Source of the DNA: Micromonospora sp. CP22
Lineage (GTDB): Bacteria > Actinomycetota > Actinomycetes > Mycobacteriales > Micromonosporaceae
DNA: 64,000 nucleotides
NCBI RefSeq assembly: GCF_009712475.1
Contig: NZ_VCJO01000008.1
Span: 159,671-223,670 of the forward strand
Direction of reading: 5' to 3'
This document shows positions 24,487-32,830 of the stretch, in pieces. A program made the position numbers and the translations under genes. The notes under the pieces are model-generated. The model worked only from the letters and a program-made list of their open reading frames with translations. It was not told where the DNA came from and did not search any database. The number at the start of each line of letters is the position of its first letter. Positions within the stretch are counted from its first letter, which is position 1.

Positions 24487-25698
24487 TCATGGCGTGAAGA
24501 CCGGTGTGGCGCTGACCGCGGCGAGATACGGCGTGCCCTCGGTGTAGCCGGTGCCGGAGCGCATACCGAGCATCCGGGTCGCCAGGCGCAGATGGGTACG
24601 CCGCCACTGCATCAGGGCGCCGGCGAAGGCGGCCATGCGTCGCGCCACGAGGACGCCCTCGGCCCCGCTGAGGCGGCCGTCGGCGACCGCCGAGCGGTAC
24701 GTCTGCTCGATCGTCGGCTGGCCGTCGCGTACCCGGGCCTGGATCTCCGGCACCGACTGGTAGGCCACCGACTCCAGCCGATCCGCCTCCGGCCTGCGAC
24801 ACAACGACTCGATCAGCTTGTAGGAGCGGGACTGGATCGCGCTGGCCCCCTCGGTGTACTGCCGGAACGTCCGGAACGACTGCGGCTGCATGGTGGCCAG
24901 GAGGGAGAACAGCGGGCCTGCGGCGCGCAGCAGGTCGCACGCGTACCCGAGCCGGTCGGCGGCGGTGCCCGGTGCGGCCCCGGCCAGCGCGGCGACGGCC
25001 GCCCGAAGTTCGTCGGCGATCGCGGCGAAGAGGCACTCGTAGCTCTGGAGCACCCGGATGAACAGATACTCGTCGTGTGTCACGTGGACCGGCAGCATGG
25101 TCAGCCGCAGCGACGGGTCGCCGGGGAAGACCAGGTCACGGGCGACAGCGTGCACGTCGGCGGCGGTGCTGGCCGGGGTGCCCGTCCCGACCGCCTGGGC
25201 CAGGCCGAGGCGGGTCAGTGGGGCGGTGACGGCTCGGACACCGAGTCGGCACCGTTTGGCCACCACCGCCGAGCCGGGCCGCTCCTGCGGAAGGAAGTCG
25301 GTGGTACGCGCGGCGGCGGCCAACTCGAAGGCCAGCGCGTCGGCGACCAGGCGGACGAGGAGACGATCCCGGGACTGCCGTCCGGCCATTGCCGCTGGCG
25401 TCGGATCGTCTGATCCGCAGGGCAGTCGGAGCAGCCGCAGGGCAAGGTAGCTGCAATAGTCGTAACGACCGTCCCATTTGTCGAGTGCGACGTCCAGGAA
25501 GGCGGTCAACTGACGGGTCGCGGCGTCGCCGTCGTCCGCCGCCCGGCTGGTCACTGCCCGCCGGGCACTGTCGAGCATGGCGAGAAAGCCCTTTCCGACA
25601 AAGTGTTTGCCGGTCCGGTGGAATTCTTCCAGTACCACCGAGTAGGGAAAGCTGCGCGGTTCAGCCGGGCCGGACAGCCAGTGAATCAGCGGACGCAC
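24487..25698 (-). CDS. Tryptophan 2,3-dioxygenase-superfamily protein, long form
   Basis: About 403 aa. From about residue 220 the sequence follows the TDO fold: distal-His motif VHVTHDEYLFIRVLQSYE, then MQPQSFRTFRQY and AIQSRSYKLIE, the likely proximal heme His in WRRTHLRLATRMLG, and the GTGYTEGTPYL loop. So heme binding is likely. The first about 200 residues form an extra helical domain absent from ordinary TDO. GTG 25698 is chosen (CGAGGGGTGG just upstream); the frame stays open further upstream into the preceding gene. It differs strongly from the neighbouring short TDO, so the two are not recent duplicates. Confidence 0.75.
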   Translation of the reverse strand: MRPLIHWLSGPAEPRSFPYSVVLEEFHRTGKHFVGKGFLAMLDSARRAVTSRAADDGDAATRQLTAFLDVALDKWDGRYDYCSYLALRLLRLPCGSDDPTPAAMAGRQSRDRLLVRLVADALAFELAAAARTTDFLPQERPGSAVVAKRCRLGVRAVTAPLTRLGLAQAVGTGTPASTAADVHAVARDLVFPGDPSLRLTMLPVHVTHDEYLFIRVLQSYECLFAAIADELRAAVAALAGAAPGTAADRLGYACDLLRAAGPLFSLLATMQPQSFRTFRQYTEGASAIQSRSYKLIESLCRRPEADRLESVAYQSVPEIQARVRDGQPTIEQTYRSAVADGRLSGAEGVLVARRMAAFAGALMQWRRTHLRLATRMLGMRSGTGYTEGTPYLAAVSATPVFTP

Positions 25699-25790
25699 AC
25701 GCCACCCCTCGAAATCGACGAGACGAACCTCACCGAAGGTCGCCGGATATGCCGTCGACCACAGATCCTTGACGCCCCTCGGGCAGGGGC

Positions 25791-26474
25791 CTATTCGTCG
25801 GTGGTGGGAGGCAGTCGCGCCTGCCACAACTCGGGAAAGAATCGGTGACCGGCGAGTTTCGCCAGCATGTTCGCGTGACTGCCAGGGCTGCCGGCCGGTG
25901 GATGGCCGCCGGTGCGCAACGCCACCTGGTAGTGGCGAACCCGCCACACCGACACCCGTTCGTCCCACTCCACCATCGCCTCGGCGAGACGGTGCAGCGG
26001 GTCCGACGGGTCCGGTGGGCACAGGCTCAGCGGGACACCCCGGGCGGCCAGTTGTTTGTCGAACGCGCGGCCGAGCTGCCGGCTGGCCTCCTGGACATCG
26101 CGCCAACCTGGTGACTCGGCACCGGAGCCGTTGCCCAGCACCGGCTGCATCGACTGGAAGTCCACCGGAGACAGATACCGCAACATCTCCAGCTGGTCGG
26201 TGATCAGGCGGAGCGCGAGCGTCGCCCGCGCCAGCAGCGCCTCGGCGACGCACAGCTGGTCCGCGCTCACCTGGGCGGTCGCCTCCACCAGCTCCGCCGT
26301 GGCCAGTTTCAACCACAACTCGGTGGACTGATGCACCACCTGGAAAAGCAGCTCATCGCGATGCACTACCTCGTCCGCGGATCGTTGCAGACTGAGCAAG
26401 GCATCCGTGCGCATGTAACGCGCATAGTCCGTAGCACCCTGGCCTGGCAGGACGGGCGAATGGTCGTGCTTCAC
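25791..26474 (-). CDS. Tryptophan 2,3-dioxygenase-like protein, short form
   Basis: 227 aa. RDELLFQVVHQSTELWLKL is the distal-heme helix of TDO; VSVWRVRHYQVALRTGG holds the likely proximal His, and RFFPELWQARL is the TDO C-terminal signature. The Arg that binds the tryptophan carboxylate in TDO (FR in the SPVDF loop) reads Gln here (YLSPVDFQSMQPVL), so the substrate may not be free L-Trp. GTG 26474 follows GGAGGG by 7 nt. First gene of the four-gene cluster; MarE in maremycin shows that TDO homologues can be monooxygenases. Confidence 0.82.
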   Translation of the reverse strand: MKHDHSPVLPGQGATDYARYMRTDALLSLQRSADEVVHRDELLFQVVHQSTELWLKLATAELVEATAQVSADQLCVAEALLARATLALRLITDQLEMLRYLSPVDFQSMQPVLGNGSGAESPGWRDVQEASRQLGRAFDKQLAARGVPLSLCPPDPSDPLHRLAEAMVEWDERVSVWRVRHYQVALRTGGHPPAGSPGSHANMLAKLAGHRFFPELWQARLPPTTDE

Positions 26475-26848
26475 GGAATATGCCCTCCGGTCGCGCTGAC
26501 GCCTGAATCAGCAATTCGCTGCCGGTCATCATCCAACGATGGACAGCAATGCGCTACCCCTCCCTCACGGTAAGTCTCGAAACCCCGAGCGGCTTTCCCG
26601 GTTTCGGGACAGATTCCGTATATATCGGCAGGGCGCGCGATCGAGGACCCCGGCTAACCCGAGAGTCCGGCCGGTGACGGGCGCACGGTGTTCGTACGGC
26701 GGCGTGTCGCGCGGCCACACTGGCAGAACACGGGAGCGCGCGAGCGGCGGCGAGATGGGTACGGTGCTCAGGTGCCCGACGAGCGGCGTCCACAGTCGTC
26801 CGGCGAGGGCGGCCCGGTGGCGACGGGTTGACGAGAGGGGAGGCGCGG
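26475..26848. other. Divergent intergenic region between the TDO cluster and thuA-like gene
   Basis: 374 bp. The TDO-proximal half (about 26500-26640) is less GC-rich than its surroundings and includes TCCGTATATATCGG, the only A/T island nearby and a candidate -10 region. The thuA-proximal half is GC-rich without recognisable features. I see no gene or strong repeat. Confidence 0.4.
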
Positions 26849-27559
26849 GTGACGCAGCGGAGAGCACTGGTGGTCCGGGGCGGCTGGGAGGGACACCGGC
26901 CGGTCGAGGCGACGGAGTTGTTCATCCCCTTCCTCAAGGCCAACGGCTATGCCGTACGGGTCGAGGAGTCGACGGAGATCTACGCCGACGCCGCCGAGAT
27001 GGTCGGCACGGACCTCGTCGTGCAGTGCGTGACGATGTCGGAGATCACCGCCGAGCAGGTGGCCGGGCTGCACGCGGCGGTTGCCGCCGGAACCGGCTTC
27101 ACCGGCTGGCACGGCGGGATCGTGGACTCCTTCCGCGCGTCAGCCGAGTACCTGCACCTGGTGGGCGGTCAGTTCGCGACCCACCCGGGGGTGGAGCCGT
27201 GCGCGCGGCGCGGTGGCGCGGAGGACAACTTCCTGCCCCACTCGGTGCGCCTCACCGACCTCGGCCGACAGCATCCGATCACCGCCGGGATCGACGACTT
27301 CGACCTGGTCACCGAGCAGTACTGGGTGCTGCACGACGACCTGATCGACGTGCTGGCCGTCACCACCCATCCCACGCAGCCGTGGCACCCCTGGCATCGG
27401 CCGGTCACCTCACCGGCGATCTGGACCCGCCTCTGGGGTGCGGGTCGGGTGGTCGTGACGACCCCGGGCCACAGCCTCGACGTGCTGGAGCACCCGGCTG
27501 TGCGTACCGTCATCGAGAGGGGGATGGTGTGGGCGACCCGCACCGCATCGGCATCGTAG
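26849..27559 (+). CDS. ThuA-like domain protein
   Basis: 236 aa, glutamine-amidotransferase-like alpha/beta fold of the ThuA (trehalose utilisation) family: LVVRGGWEGHRP at the N terminus, the conserved FTGWHGGIVDSF and TTPGHSLDV near the C terminus. ThuA with an Idh-type dehydrogenase converts disaccharides to 3-keto derivatives. GTG 26849 is preferred over TTG 26828 because GAGGGGAGG precedes it. It overlaps the next gene by 31 bp. Confidence 0.85.
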   Translation: MTQRRALVVRGGWEGHRPVEATELFIPFLKANGYAVRVEESTEIYADAAEMVGTDLVVQCVTMSEITAEQVAGLHAAVAAGTGFTGWHGGIVDSFRASAEYLHLVGGQFATHPGVEPCARRGGAEDNFLPHSVRLTDLGRQHPITAGIDDFDLVTEQYWVLHDDLIDVLAVTTHPTQPWHPWHRPVTSPAIWTRLWGAGRVVVTTPGHSLDVLEHPAVRTVIERGMVWATRTASAS

Positions 27560-28638
27560 GTCTCGGGGTCATCTCGAAGGCGTACCTGGACACGCTCGTC
27601 GGTCATCCGGCGGTGCGGATCACCGCTCTGGCCGACCTCGACGCGTCCCGCTCGGATGCGGTCGCGGCCGCCACGCCCGGCGCCGAGGCGATGAGCGTCG
27701 AGCGGCTGCTCGCCCACCCGGACGTGCAGACGGTGCTCAACCTCACGATCCCCGCGGCGCACGCCGACATCGCGCTCGCCGCGATCGAGGCGGGCAAGAA
27801 CGTCTATGGCGAGAAGCCACTCGCCGTGACGCTCGCGGAGGCCAGGTCGATCATCGAACGGGCCGCGTCGGCGGGCGTGAGCGTGGGATGCGCGCCGGAC
27901 ACCGTCCTCGGCACGGGTACGCAGACAGCCCGCGCGGCGATCGACGGCGGCCTCATCGGACGTCCCCTGTCCGCGTCGGCCGTCATGGTGACACCGGGGC
28001 ACGAGCGCTGGCATCCCAACCCCGACTTCTACTACCAGCCGGGCGGCGGCCCGCTGCTCGACATGGGTCCGTACTACATCTCAGCGCTCGTCCACCTGCT
28101 CGGGCCGGTCCGCGCGGTCAGCGGAGCCGTGAGTCGGCTACGCGACGAGCGGGTCATCAGCTCGGGGCCGCGCTCGGGCCAGCGGATCCCGGTACGGGTG
28201 GACACCCATGTGACCGGGGTGCTCGAGCACGCCAACGGGGCCCTGTCGACCATCACCACGACCTTCGACGGCGTCGCGACGACGGCCGCGCCGATCGAGG
28301 TCCACGGGGAGACCGGCACGCTCGCCGTGCCCGACCCGAACCACTTCGACGGCGAGGTCCGCCACTTCGCGCTCGGTGACACCGAGTGGCGTGTCGTCGC
28401 GCCGTGCTCGGGTTACTCCGGGGCCTGTCGGGGCATCGGTCTGATCGACCTGGTCCGCGCCGACGGTCAGCGGACCCCACGGGCCGGCGGCGACGTCGCG
28501 CTGCACGTGCTCGACACGATGACCACCCTGCTGCGGGCGGCGGCCGAAGGTCGCCGGCTCGAACTCACCACGGTGGTGGAACGGCCCACGCCCGTTCCGT
28601 TGACCCCGGCGGAGGACTGGAAGACCTACCGGAGGTGA
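27529..28638 (+). CDS. Gfo/Idh/MocA-family oxidoreductase
   Basis: 369 aa NAD(P)-dependent sugar or inositol dehydrogenase. Rossmann motif IGIVGLGVIS, catalytic EKP motif in GEKPLAVTL, and the C-terminal Gfo/Idh sheet domain. GTG 27529 follows GAGAGGGGGA; the frame is open for a further 1 kb upstream but that is ThuA and noncoding sequence. Paired with ThuA, as in thuAB, it probably oxidises a glycoside to a 3-keto sugar. No transporter for it is adjacent. Confidence 0.88.
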   Translation: MGDPHRIGIVGLGVISKAYLDTLVGHPAVRITALADLDASRSDAVAAATPGAEAMSVERLLAHPDVQTVLNLTIPAAHADIALAAIEAGKNVYGEKPLAVTLAEARSIIERAASAGVSVGCAPDTVLGTGTQTARAAIDGGLIGRPLSASAVMVTPGHERWHPNPDFYYQPGGGPLLDMGPYYISALVHLLGPVRAVSGAVSRLRDERVISSGPRSGQRIPVRVDTHVTGVLEHANGALSTITTTFDGVATTAAPIEVHGETGTLAVPDPNHFDGEVRHFALGDTEWRVVAPCSGYSGACRGIGLIDLVRADGQRTPRAGGDVALHVLDTMTTLLRAAAEGRRLELTTVVERPTPVPLTPAEDWKTYRR

Positions 28639-28711
28639 AACGGTCGCGCCCACCGGCGCGCCCGGCGGTGAGTGTCCCGCAGGATGCCGGAAGGCCGAAA
28701 CGCGATAGGCG

Positions 28712-28746
28712 GGGCGCGCGGTGACCACGATGGTCACCGCGCGCCC
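28712..28746. terminator. Strong bidirectional terminator hairpin
   Basis: A perfect 16-bp stem with a 3-nt loop: GGGCGCGCGGTGACCA, CGA, then its exact complement. It lies between two convergent genes (oxidoreductase and ABC permease) and so can stop transcription from both sides. No T-tract, as usual for high-GC actinomycetes. Confidence 0.85.
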
Positions 28747-28763
28747 GTCGGAGAACTAGCCGT

Positions 28764-31283
28764 TCACTCCTTCACGCCCATACCGGCGACCGGCGGCGTG
28801 CGCAGGAGCGCGCCGATGGGCAGCACGGTGGTGACCAGCGCGAGCAGCGTGGCACCGCCGATGATCGAGACCCAGCCGAGCAGCGGGACGTAGGGCACCC
28901 ATTGCCCGGTCAGGGTCCGGACCACCGCGACCAACGTGACAGCGGCGATGACGCCACCGATGAGCAGTGACGTGCCGAGCAGGCCGACCTGTTCGGCGTG
29001 CACCATCCGCTTGACCTGCCGGGTGGTGACCCCGACCAGGCGCAGCAGCGCCAGCTCGCGGCCCCGGGCCAGCGCCGCCATGATCATCGTGTTGGCGGCG
29101 GCCAGCGCGGCGTAGCCGACCATCACCGCGATGAGGAGCTTGTTCAACCAGGCGCTGAGCGCCAGGTCCTTCGCCAACTCGGCGTCGATGAGCGCGGTGT
29201 CGACCAGGCCGCTGCCCGGGTACCGCTCGACCAGGCCGGCGAGGGCCGCCGTGCCGCCCGGCTCGGTGCGGATCAGGACCTGCTCGTCGAGATCGGTGCC
29301 GATGTGACCGTCGACCGTCTCCCGGTTGAGGGTCACCTCCTCGAAGGCGAGCCCACGGTCGTAGATGGCGACCAGCCGCAGCGTCACCGGCGAGCCGTCA
29401 CCCAGCCACATCTCGACCGGGTCCCCGAGCTTGACCCCGTGCGATCCGGCTTGCAGGCGCGACAACGCCACCGTCGCGCCACGCAGGTCGGCCAGACTGC
29501 CCTCGGTGACCCGCAGGTCGAGGGTCTGGTCGGCTCCGTCCGGGTCGATCACCTGGGCGGCGACGGGCTCGATGTCGCCCAGGAGCGGCAGGAACACCGA
29601 CGTACGCCGGATCCCGGTGGCGGCGACGACGCCGGGCACCTCGCGGGCGTCCGCCGCGGCGGACGCCGGCAGCCCGACCGCCGACACCAGCGCGTGCTGG
29701 GCGAGCATCCCGTCGCGGGTCTGGGCGACGGCCTCCCGTTGCAGGTTGTCCTGAAGGAACCAGATCGAGCCGCCCAGGCCGACCGACAGCACCAGGGCGG
29801 TCAACACGGTCGCCATACCCTGCGCGTTCGCCCGCAGGTTGGCCACCGCCAGGTACCCACTGTTGCCCCAGACGGTTCGCAGCACCGGGCCGAGCACCCG
29901 CGCGGCGTACCGGTTGATCCACGGCGCGAGCAGAGCGGCGGCGAGCACGAAGACGAACAGCATGCCGGTGGCCGCGCCGAGGGCGGCCTGACCGCGCAGG
30001 GCCGTGGTGGACGAGATCAGGGCGACCCCGACGCCGATCGCGATCAGACCGGAGACGAACCGGATCCGGCCGCTGCGCGCCGGCTCCACGGCGATCTCGC
30101 CGAGCGCCTCGGTCGGGCGGATCCGCGCCGTACGGCGGGCCGCCAGCAGCGCCGCCGCCACCGCCACCAGTACCGTCGCCAGGCTGACCGTCACTGCGGC
30201 GAGCACACCGCCGACGAGCGGAAAGCCGTCGGGGATGAAGTCCCGGGTCACGAGCTGTCCGTACACCCAGCGGGTCACCCACAAACCGGCCGGGATGCCG
30301 AGCACCACCGAGACGAGGCTCAACAGCGCGACCTCGGCGACGACCATCCGCCGTACCTGTCCCGGAGTCGCCGCGATGGCACGCAACAGGGCCAGGTCAC
30401 GGCGGCGGTGACGGACCGCGAGGCCGACCGTTCCGGCGACGGCGAACATGACGATCATCACGACGTACCCGCCGAACGCGCCACTGACCTGGATCAGCAG
30501 GTCAGCCGCCGCGAGTCCGGCGGACTGTTCGAGTTTCCCGCGTTCGGCGCCGGTGTAGACCTCCGCGTCGACCTCGGCAGCCAGCCGGCTGACCTCGCCC
30601 ACCACGGCGGCGGTGTCCGCGCCGGGCACCAGGACGATCCCGACCAGTCCGGCCCGATCCGGGTCGGGGCTCAACGACGCGGCGTGGTCGTCGGTGAGGA
30701 AGAGCGCGAGGGGACCGTCACCGGCGTCCGTGCCCGCCACCGTGCCGCTGACCCGGTACTCGCGGAAGGTGCCGCCGGCCAGCACCGGGACCTGGTCGCC
30801 GGGCCGCAGCGGGGTGCCGACCGCCGTGGCGAGCCGCTCGTCGACGGCGATCTCGTCGGCGGTGGTCGGCTGGGTGCCGTCGACGATCCGGTACGGGGTG
30901 AGCGCGGCACTGCTCCACCCGTGCGCGACCGCGTCCCGCCCGGCGTCCGGCACCACCGCCTGGATGGAGCGGTCGACGGCGGCGACCGCCACCTCGGGTA
31001 GCCGCCGGAGACGTTCGGCGAGGGCGACCGGCACGGTCCCGGCGGGTAGTTGCGCCGTGGCGGTGGTGGCCTGACCGAACTCGGTGGTCCCCACGGTCAT
31101 GTCGCGATTCGCGACCAGGATGTCGGCGGCGGCGTAGCGCTGGGGCTCGGGCGCGAACCGGAGCCCGGACTCGACCAGCACGCCCATCGACGTGAGGATC
31201 GTGACGCCGCAGGTGAGGGCGACGAGGGTGGCGACCGCGCTCCCGATCCGGTGGCGCAGCATACGGACGGCGAGGCTCAGCAT
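28764..31283 (-). CDS. ABC transporter permease, MacB/FtsX type
   Basis: 839-aa membrane protein with two FtsX modules. TM1 at the N terminus, a large extracytoplasmic domain (about 45-270), three helices with the coupling segment RHRRRDLALLRAIAATPGQVRR, then a second half with another large external domain (about 500-690) and a final helix bundle containing RGRELALLRLVGVTTRQVKR. Such permeases export peptides, lipids or antibiotics, or transmit signals. Starts 4 bp after the ATPase stop. Confidence 0.9.
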   Translation of the reverse strand: MLSLAVRMLRHRIGSAVATLVALTCGVTILTSMGVLVESGLRFAPEPQRYAAADILVANRDMTVGTTEFGQATTATAQLPAGTVPVALAERLRRLPEVAVAAVDRSIQAVVPDAGRDAVAHGWSSAALTPYRIVDGTQPTTADEIAVDERLATAVGTPLRPGDQVPVLAGGTFREYRVSGTVAGTDAGDGPLALFLTDDHAASLSPDPDRAGLVGIVLVPGADTAAVVGEVSRLAAEVDAEVYTGAERGKLEQSAGLAAADLLIQVSGAFGGYVVMIVMFAVAGTVGLAVRHRRRDLALLRAIAATPGQVRRMVVAEVALLSLVSVVLGIPAGLWVTRWVYGQLVTRDFIPDGFPLVGGVLAAVTVSLATVLVAVAAALLAARRTARIRPTEALGEIAVEPARSGRIRFVSGLIAIGVGVALISSTTALRGQAALGAATGMLFVFVLAAALLAPWINRYAARVLGPVLRTVWGNSGYLAVANLRANAQGMATVLTALVLSVGLGGSIWFLQDNLQREAVAQTRDGMLAQHALVSAVGLPASAAADAREVPGVVAATGIRRTSVFLPLLGDIEPVAAQVIDPDGADQTLDLRVTEGSLADLRGATVALSRLQAGSHGVKLGDPVEMWLGDGSPVTLRLVAIYDRGLAFEEVTLNRETVDGHIGTDLDEQVLIRTEPGGTAALAGLVERYPGSGLVDTALIDAELAKDLALSAWLNKLLIAVMVGYAALAAANTMIMAALARGRELALLRLVGVTTRQVKRMVHAEQVGLLGTSLLIGGVIAAVTLVAVVRTLTGQWVPYVPLLGWVSIIGGATLLALVTTVLPIGALLRTPPVAGMGVKE

Positions 31284-31287
31284 CGGC

Positions 31288-32061
31288 TCAGCTCTCCACC
31301 GTGGCGAACGGGCGGCGACCGAGCCACGCCAGCTGTTCGGCGATCTGCTCGGCGCCCGGCTGCGGCATGTCCCGCACGATGCGGCCGTCGGCGAGGACCA
31401 TCACCCGGTCGGCGTACGAGGCCGCCACCGGATCATGGGTCACCATGATCACCGTCTGCTGCTTCTCGTCGACCACCGATCGCAGCAGGGCCAGCACCTC
31501 CGCGGCGGTCTGCGTGTCCAACGCGCCCGTCGGTTCGTCACAGAAGATCACCTCGGGGCGCGTCGCCAGTGCCCGCGCGATCGCCACCCGCTGCTGCTGC
31601 CCACCGGACAACTCCGCCGGACGGTGGTGCAGCCGCTCGCCGAGTCCGACCCGTTCGACCACCTCACGCAACCAGGCGGCGTCGGGGCGTATCCCGGCCA
31701 GCCGCAGCGGCAGCTGGATGTTCTCCTCGACGGTCAACGCCGCGATCAGGTTGAACGCCTGGAAGACGAAGCCGACCCGGGTGCGCCGGAGCTTGGTCAG
31801 CCGGGTCTCCGACAGCCGAGACAGCTCCTGGTCACCGATCCACACCTGCCCGGACGAGGGACGGTCCAGTCCGGCCGCGGTCTGCAGCAGGGTGCTCTTG
31901 CCGGAGCCGGACGGCCCCATCACCGCGGTGAAGGTGCCCCGCTGGAACTCCACGTCCACACCGGCGAGCGCGGTGACCGCCTGCGGCCCGGAACCATACG
32001 TACGAGCGAGTTGCACCACACGTACCGCCGTGCCGGCAGTAGGCCCTATCTGGACGGACAT
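31288..32061 (-). CDS. ABC transporter ATP-binding protein (MacB/LolD-type)
   Basis: 257 aa. Walker A GPSGSGKST, Q-loop GFVFQAFNLIAALT, signature LSGGQQQR, Walker B VIFCDEPTGALD, H-loop MVTHDPVAA. FQAFNLI and DEPTGALD are typical of the MacB/LolD/BceA exporters. ATG 32061 is used; TTG 32070 three codons earlier is possible. With the permease it forms an exporter whose promoter region carries a motif shared with the upstream kinase-regulator operon. Confidence 0.92.
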   Translation of the reverse strand: MSVQIGPTAGTAVRVVQLARTYGSGPQAVTALAGVDVEFQRGTFTAVMGPSGSGKSTLLQTAAGLDRPSSGQVWIGDQELSRLSETRLTKLRRTRVGFVFQAFNLIAALTVEENIQLPLRLAGIRPDAAWLREVVERVGLGERLHHRPAELSGGQQQRVAIARALATRPEVIFCDEPTGALDTQTAAEVLALLRSVVDEKQQTVIMVTHDPVAASYADRVMVLADGRIVRDMPQPGAEQIAEQLAWLGRRPFATVES

Positions 32062-32155
32062 CCCGACCAACCTTCCGTGTCGTCAGGGGACGAATACACG
32101 GGAGACGCTATGGTCGCGACGGCCGCCGGACGATCCAGCGGGCCGGTCGATCGAG

Positions 32156-32171
32156 GTACAGCAGGCTGTAC
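32156..32171. promoter_or_regulatory. Palindromic regulator box upstream of the ABC exporter
   Basis: GTACAGC-AG-GCTGTAC, 7-bp perfect arms around 2 bp, ends at the regulator stop codon and lies 95-110 bp upstream of the ATPase start. Its AGCAGGCTGTAC part recurs (reverse complement) at 34169-34180 upstream of the kinase. A likely binding site for the NarL/FixJ-type regulator. Confidence 0.55.
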
Positions 32172-32830
32172 TAACCGCGCCGCTGGGCGTCCTCGAGATA
32201 CCGCAGGACCGCCGTGACCCGCCGGTCAGCGCGGTCGTCGGGCGCGAGTCCGAGCTTGGCGAAGATGCTGCGGATGTGCTTGTGCACCGCCCCGTCGGTG
32301 ACGAACAGCCGCTGCGCGATCGCGGTGTTGCCGAGGCCCTCCGCCATCAACGAGAGCACCTCGCGCTCCCGTGCGCTGAGTCGGCTGAGGGTGCTGTCGG
32401 GGCGGCTGCGCGCGAACAGTTGGGCGACCACCTCGGGGTCGATGGCCGTGCCGCCGTCGGCGACGCGGTGCAGCGCGGCGAGGAACTCCTCGACCCGGCC
32501 GACCCGTTCCTTCAACAGGTAGCCGAGCCGGGTCGTACCGCTGGCGAGGAGGTCGGTGGCGAAGGTCTGTTCGACGTACGCCGACAGCACCAGCACCGCG
32601 AGGTCGGGGTGACGACGCCGGGCCTCGACCGCCGCCACGATGCCCTCGTCGGTGTGCGTCGGTGGCATCCGGACGTCGACGATCGCCACGTCCGGGACGT
32701 GCGCGTCCACTGCGGACAGGAAGGTCGTCGGCGTGTCGGTGGTGGCGACCACGTCGAGCGACTCGGCCCGCAGCAGCAGTGCCATGCCCTCCCGCAGCAG
32801 GGCGTCGTCCTCGGCGATCACGATCCGCAC
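32171..32830 (-). CDS. NarL/FixJ-family response regulator
   Basis: 219 aa. Receiver with IVIAEDDAL, phospho-acceptor Asp in AIVDVRMPP (about D52), Ser in LVLSAYVEQ and Lys in YLLKERV. A LuxR-type helix-turn-helix at about 150-215 has LSAREREVLSLMAEGLGNTAIAQRL split across the recognition helices. GTG 32830 overlaps the kinase stop by 13 bp. Downstream and on the same strand is the ABC exporter, its probable target. Confidence 0.92.
   Translation of the reverse strand: MRIVIAEDDALLREGMALLLRAESLDVVATTDTPTTFLSAVDAHVPDVAIVDVRMPPTHTDEGIVAAVEARRRHPDLAVLVLSAYVEQTFATDLLASGTTRLGYLLKERVGRVEEFLAALHRVADGGTAIDPEVVAQLFARSRPDSTLSRLSAREREVLSLMAEGLGNTAIAQRLFVTDGAVHKHIRSIFAKLGLAPDDRADRRVTAVLRYLEDAQRRG

Noticed and set aside
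22261..26474. Standard tryptophan-to-anthranilate degradation (TDO, kynureninase)
   Set aside because: Formamidase is absent, a methyltransferase is present, there are two divergent TDO-type proteins and the short one lacks the usual Arg; simple catabolism is unlikely, though not excluded.
28998..31001. 667-aa plus-strand frame antisense to the ABC permease
   Set aside because: His/Gln/Arg-rich shadow of the permease reading frame; no motif.
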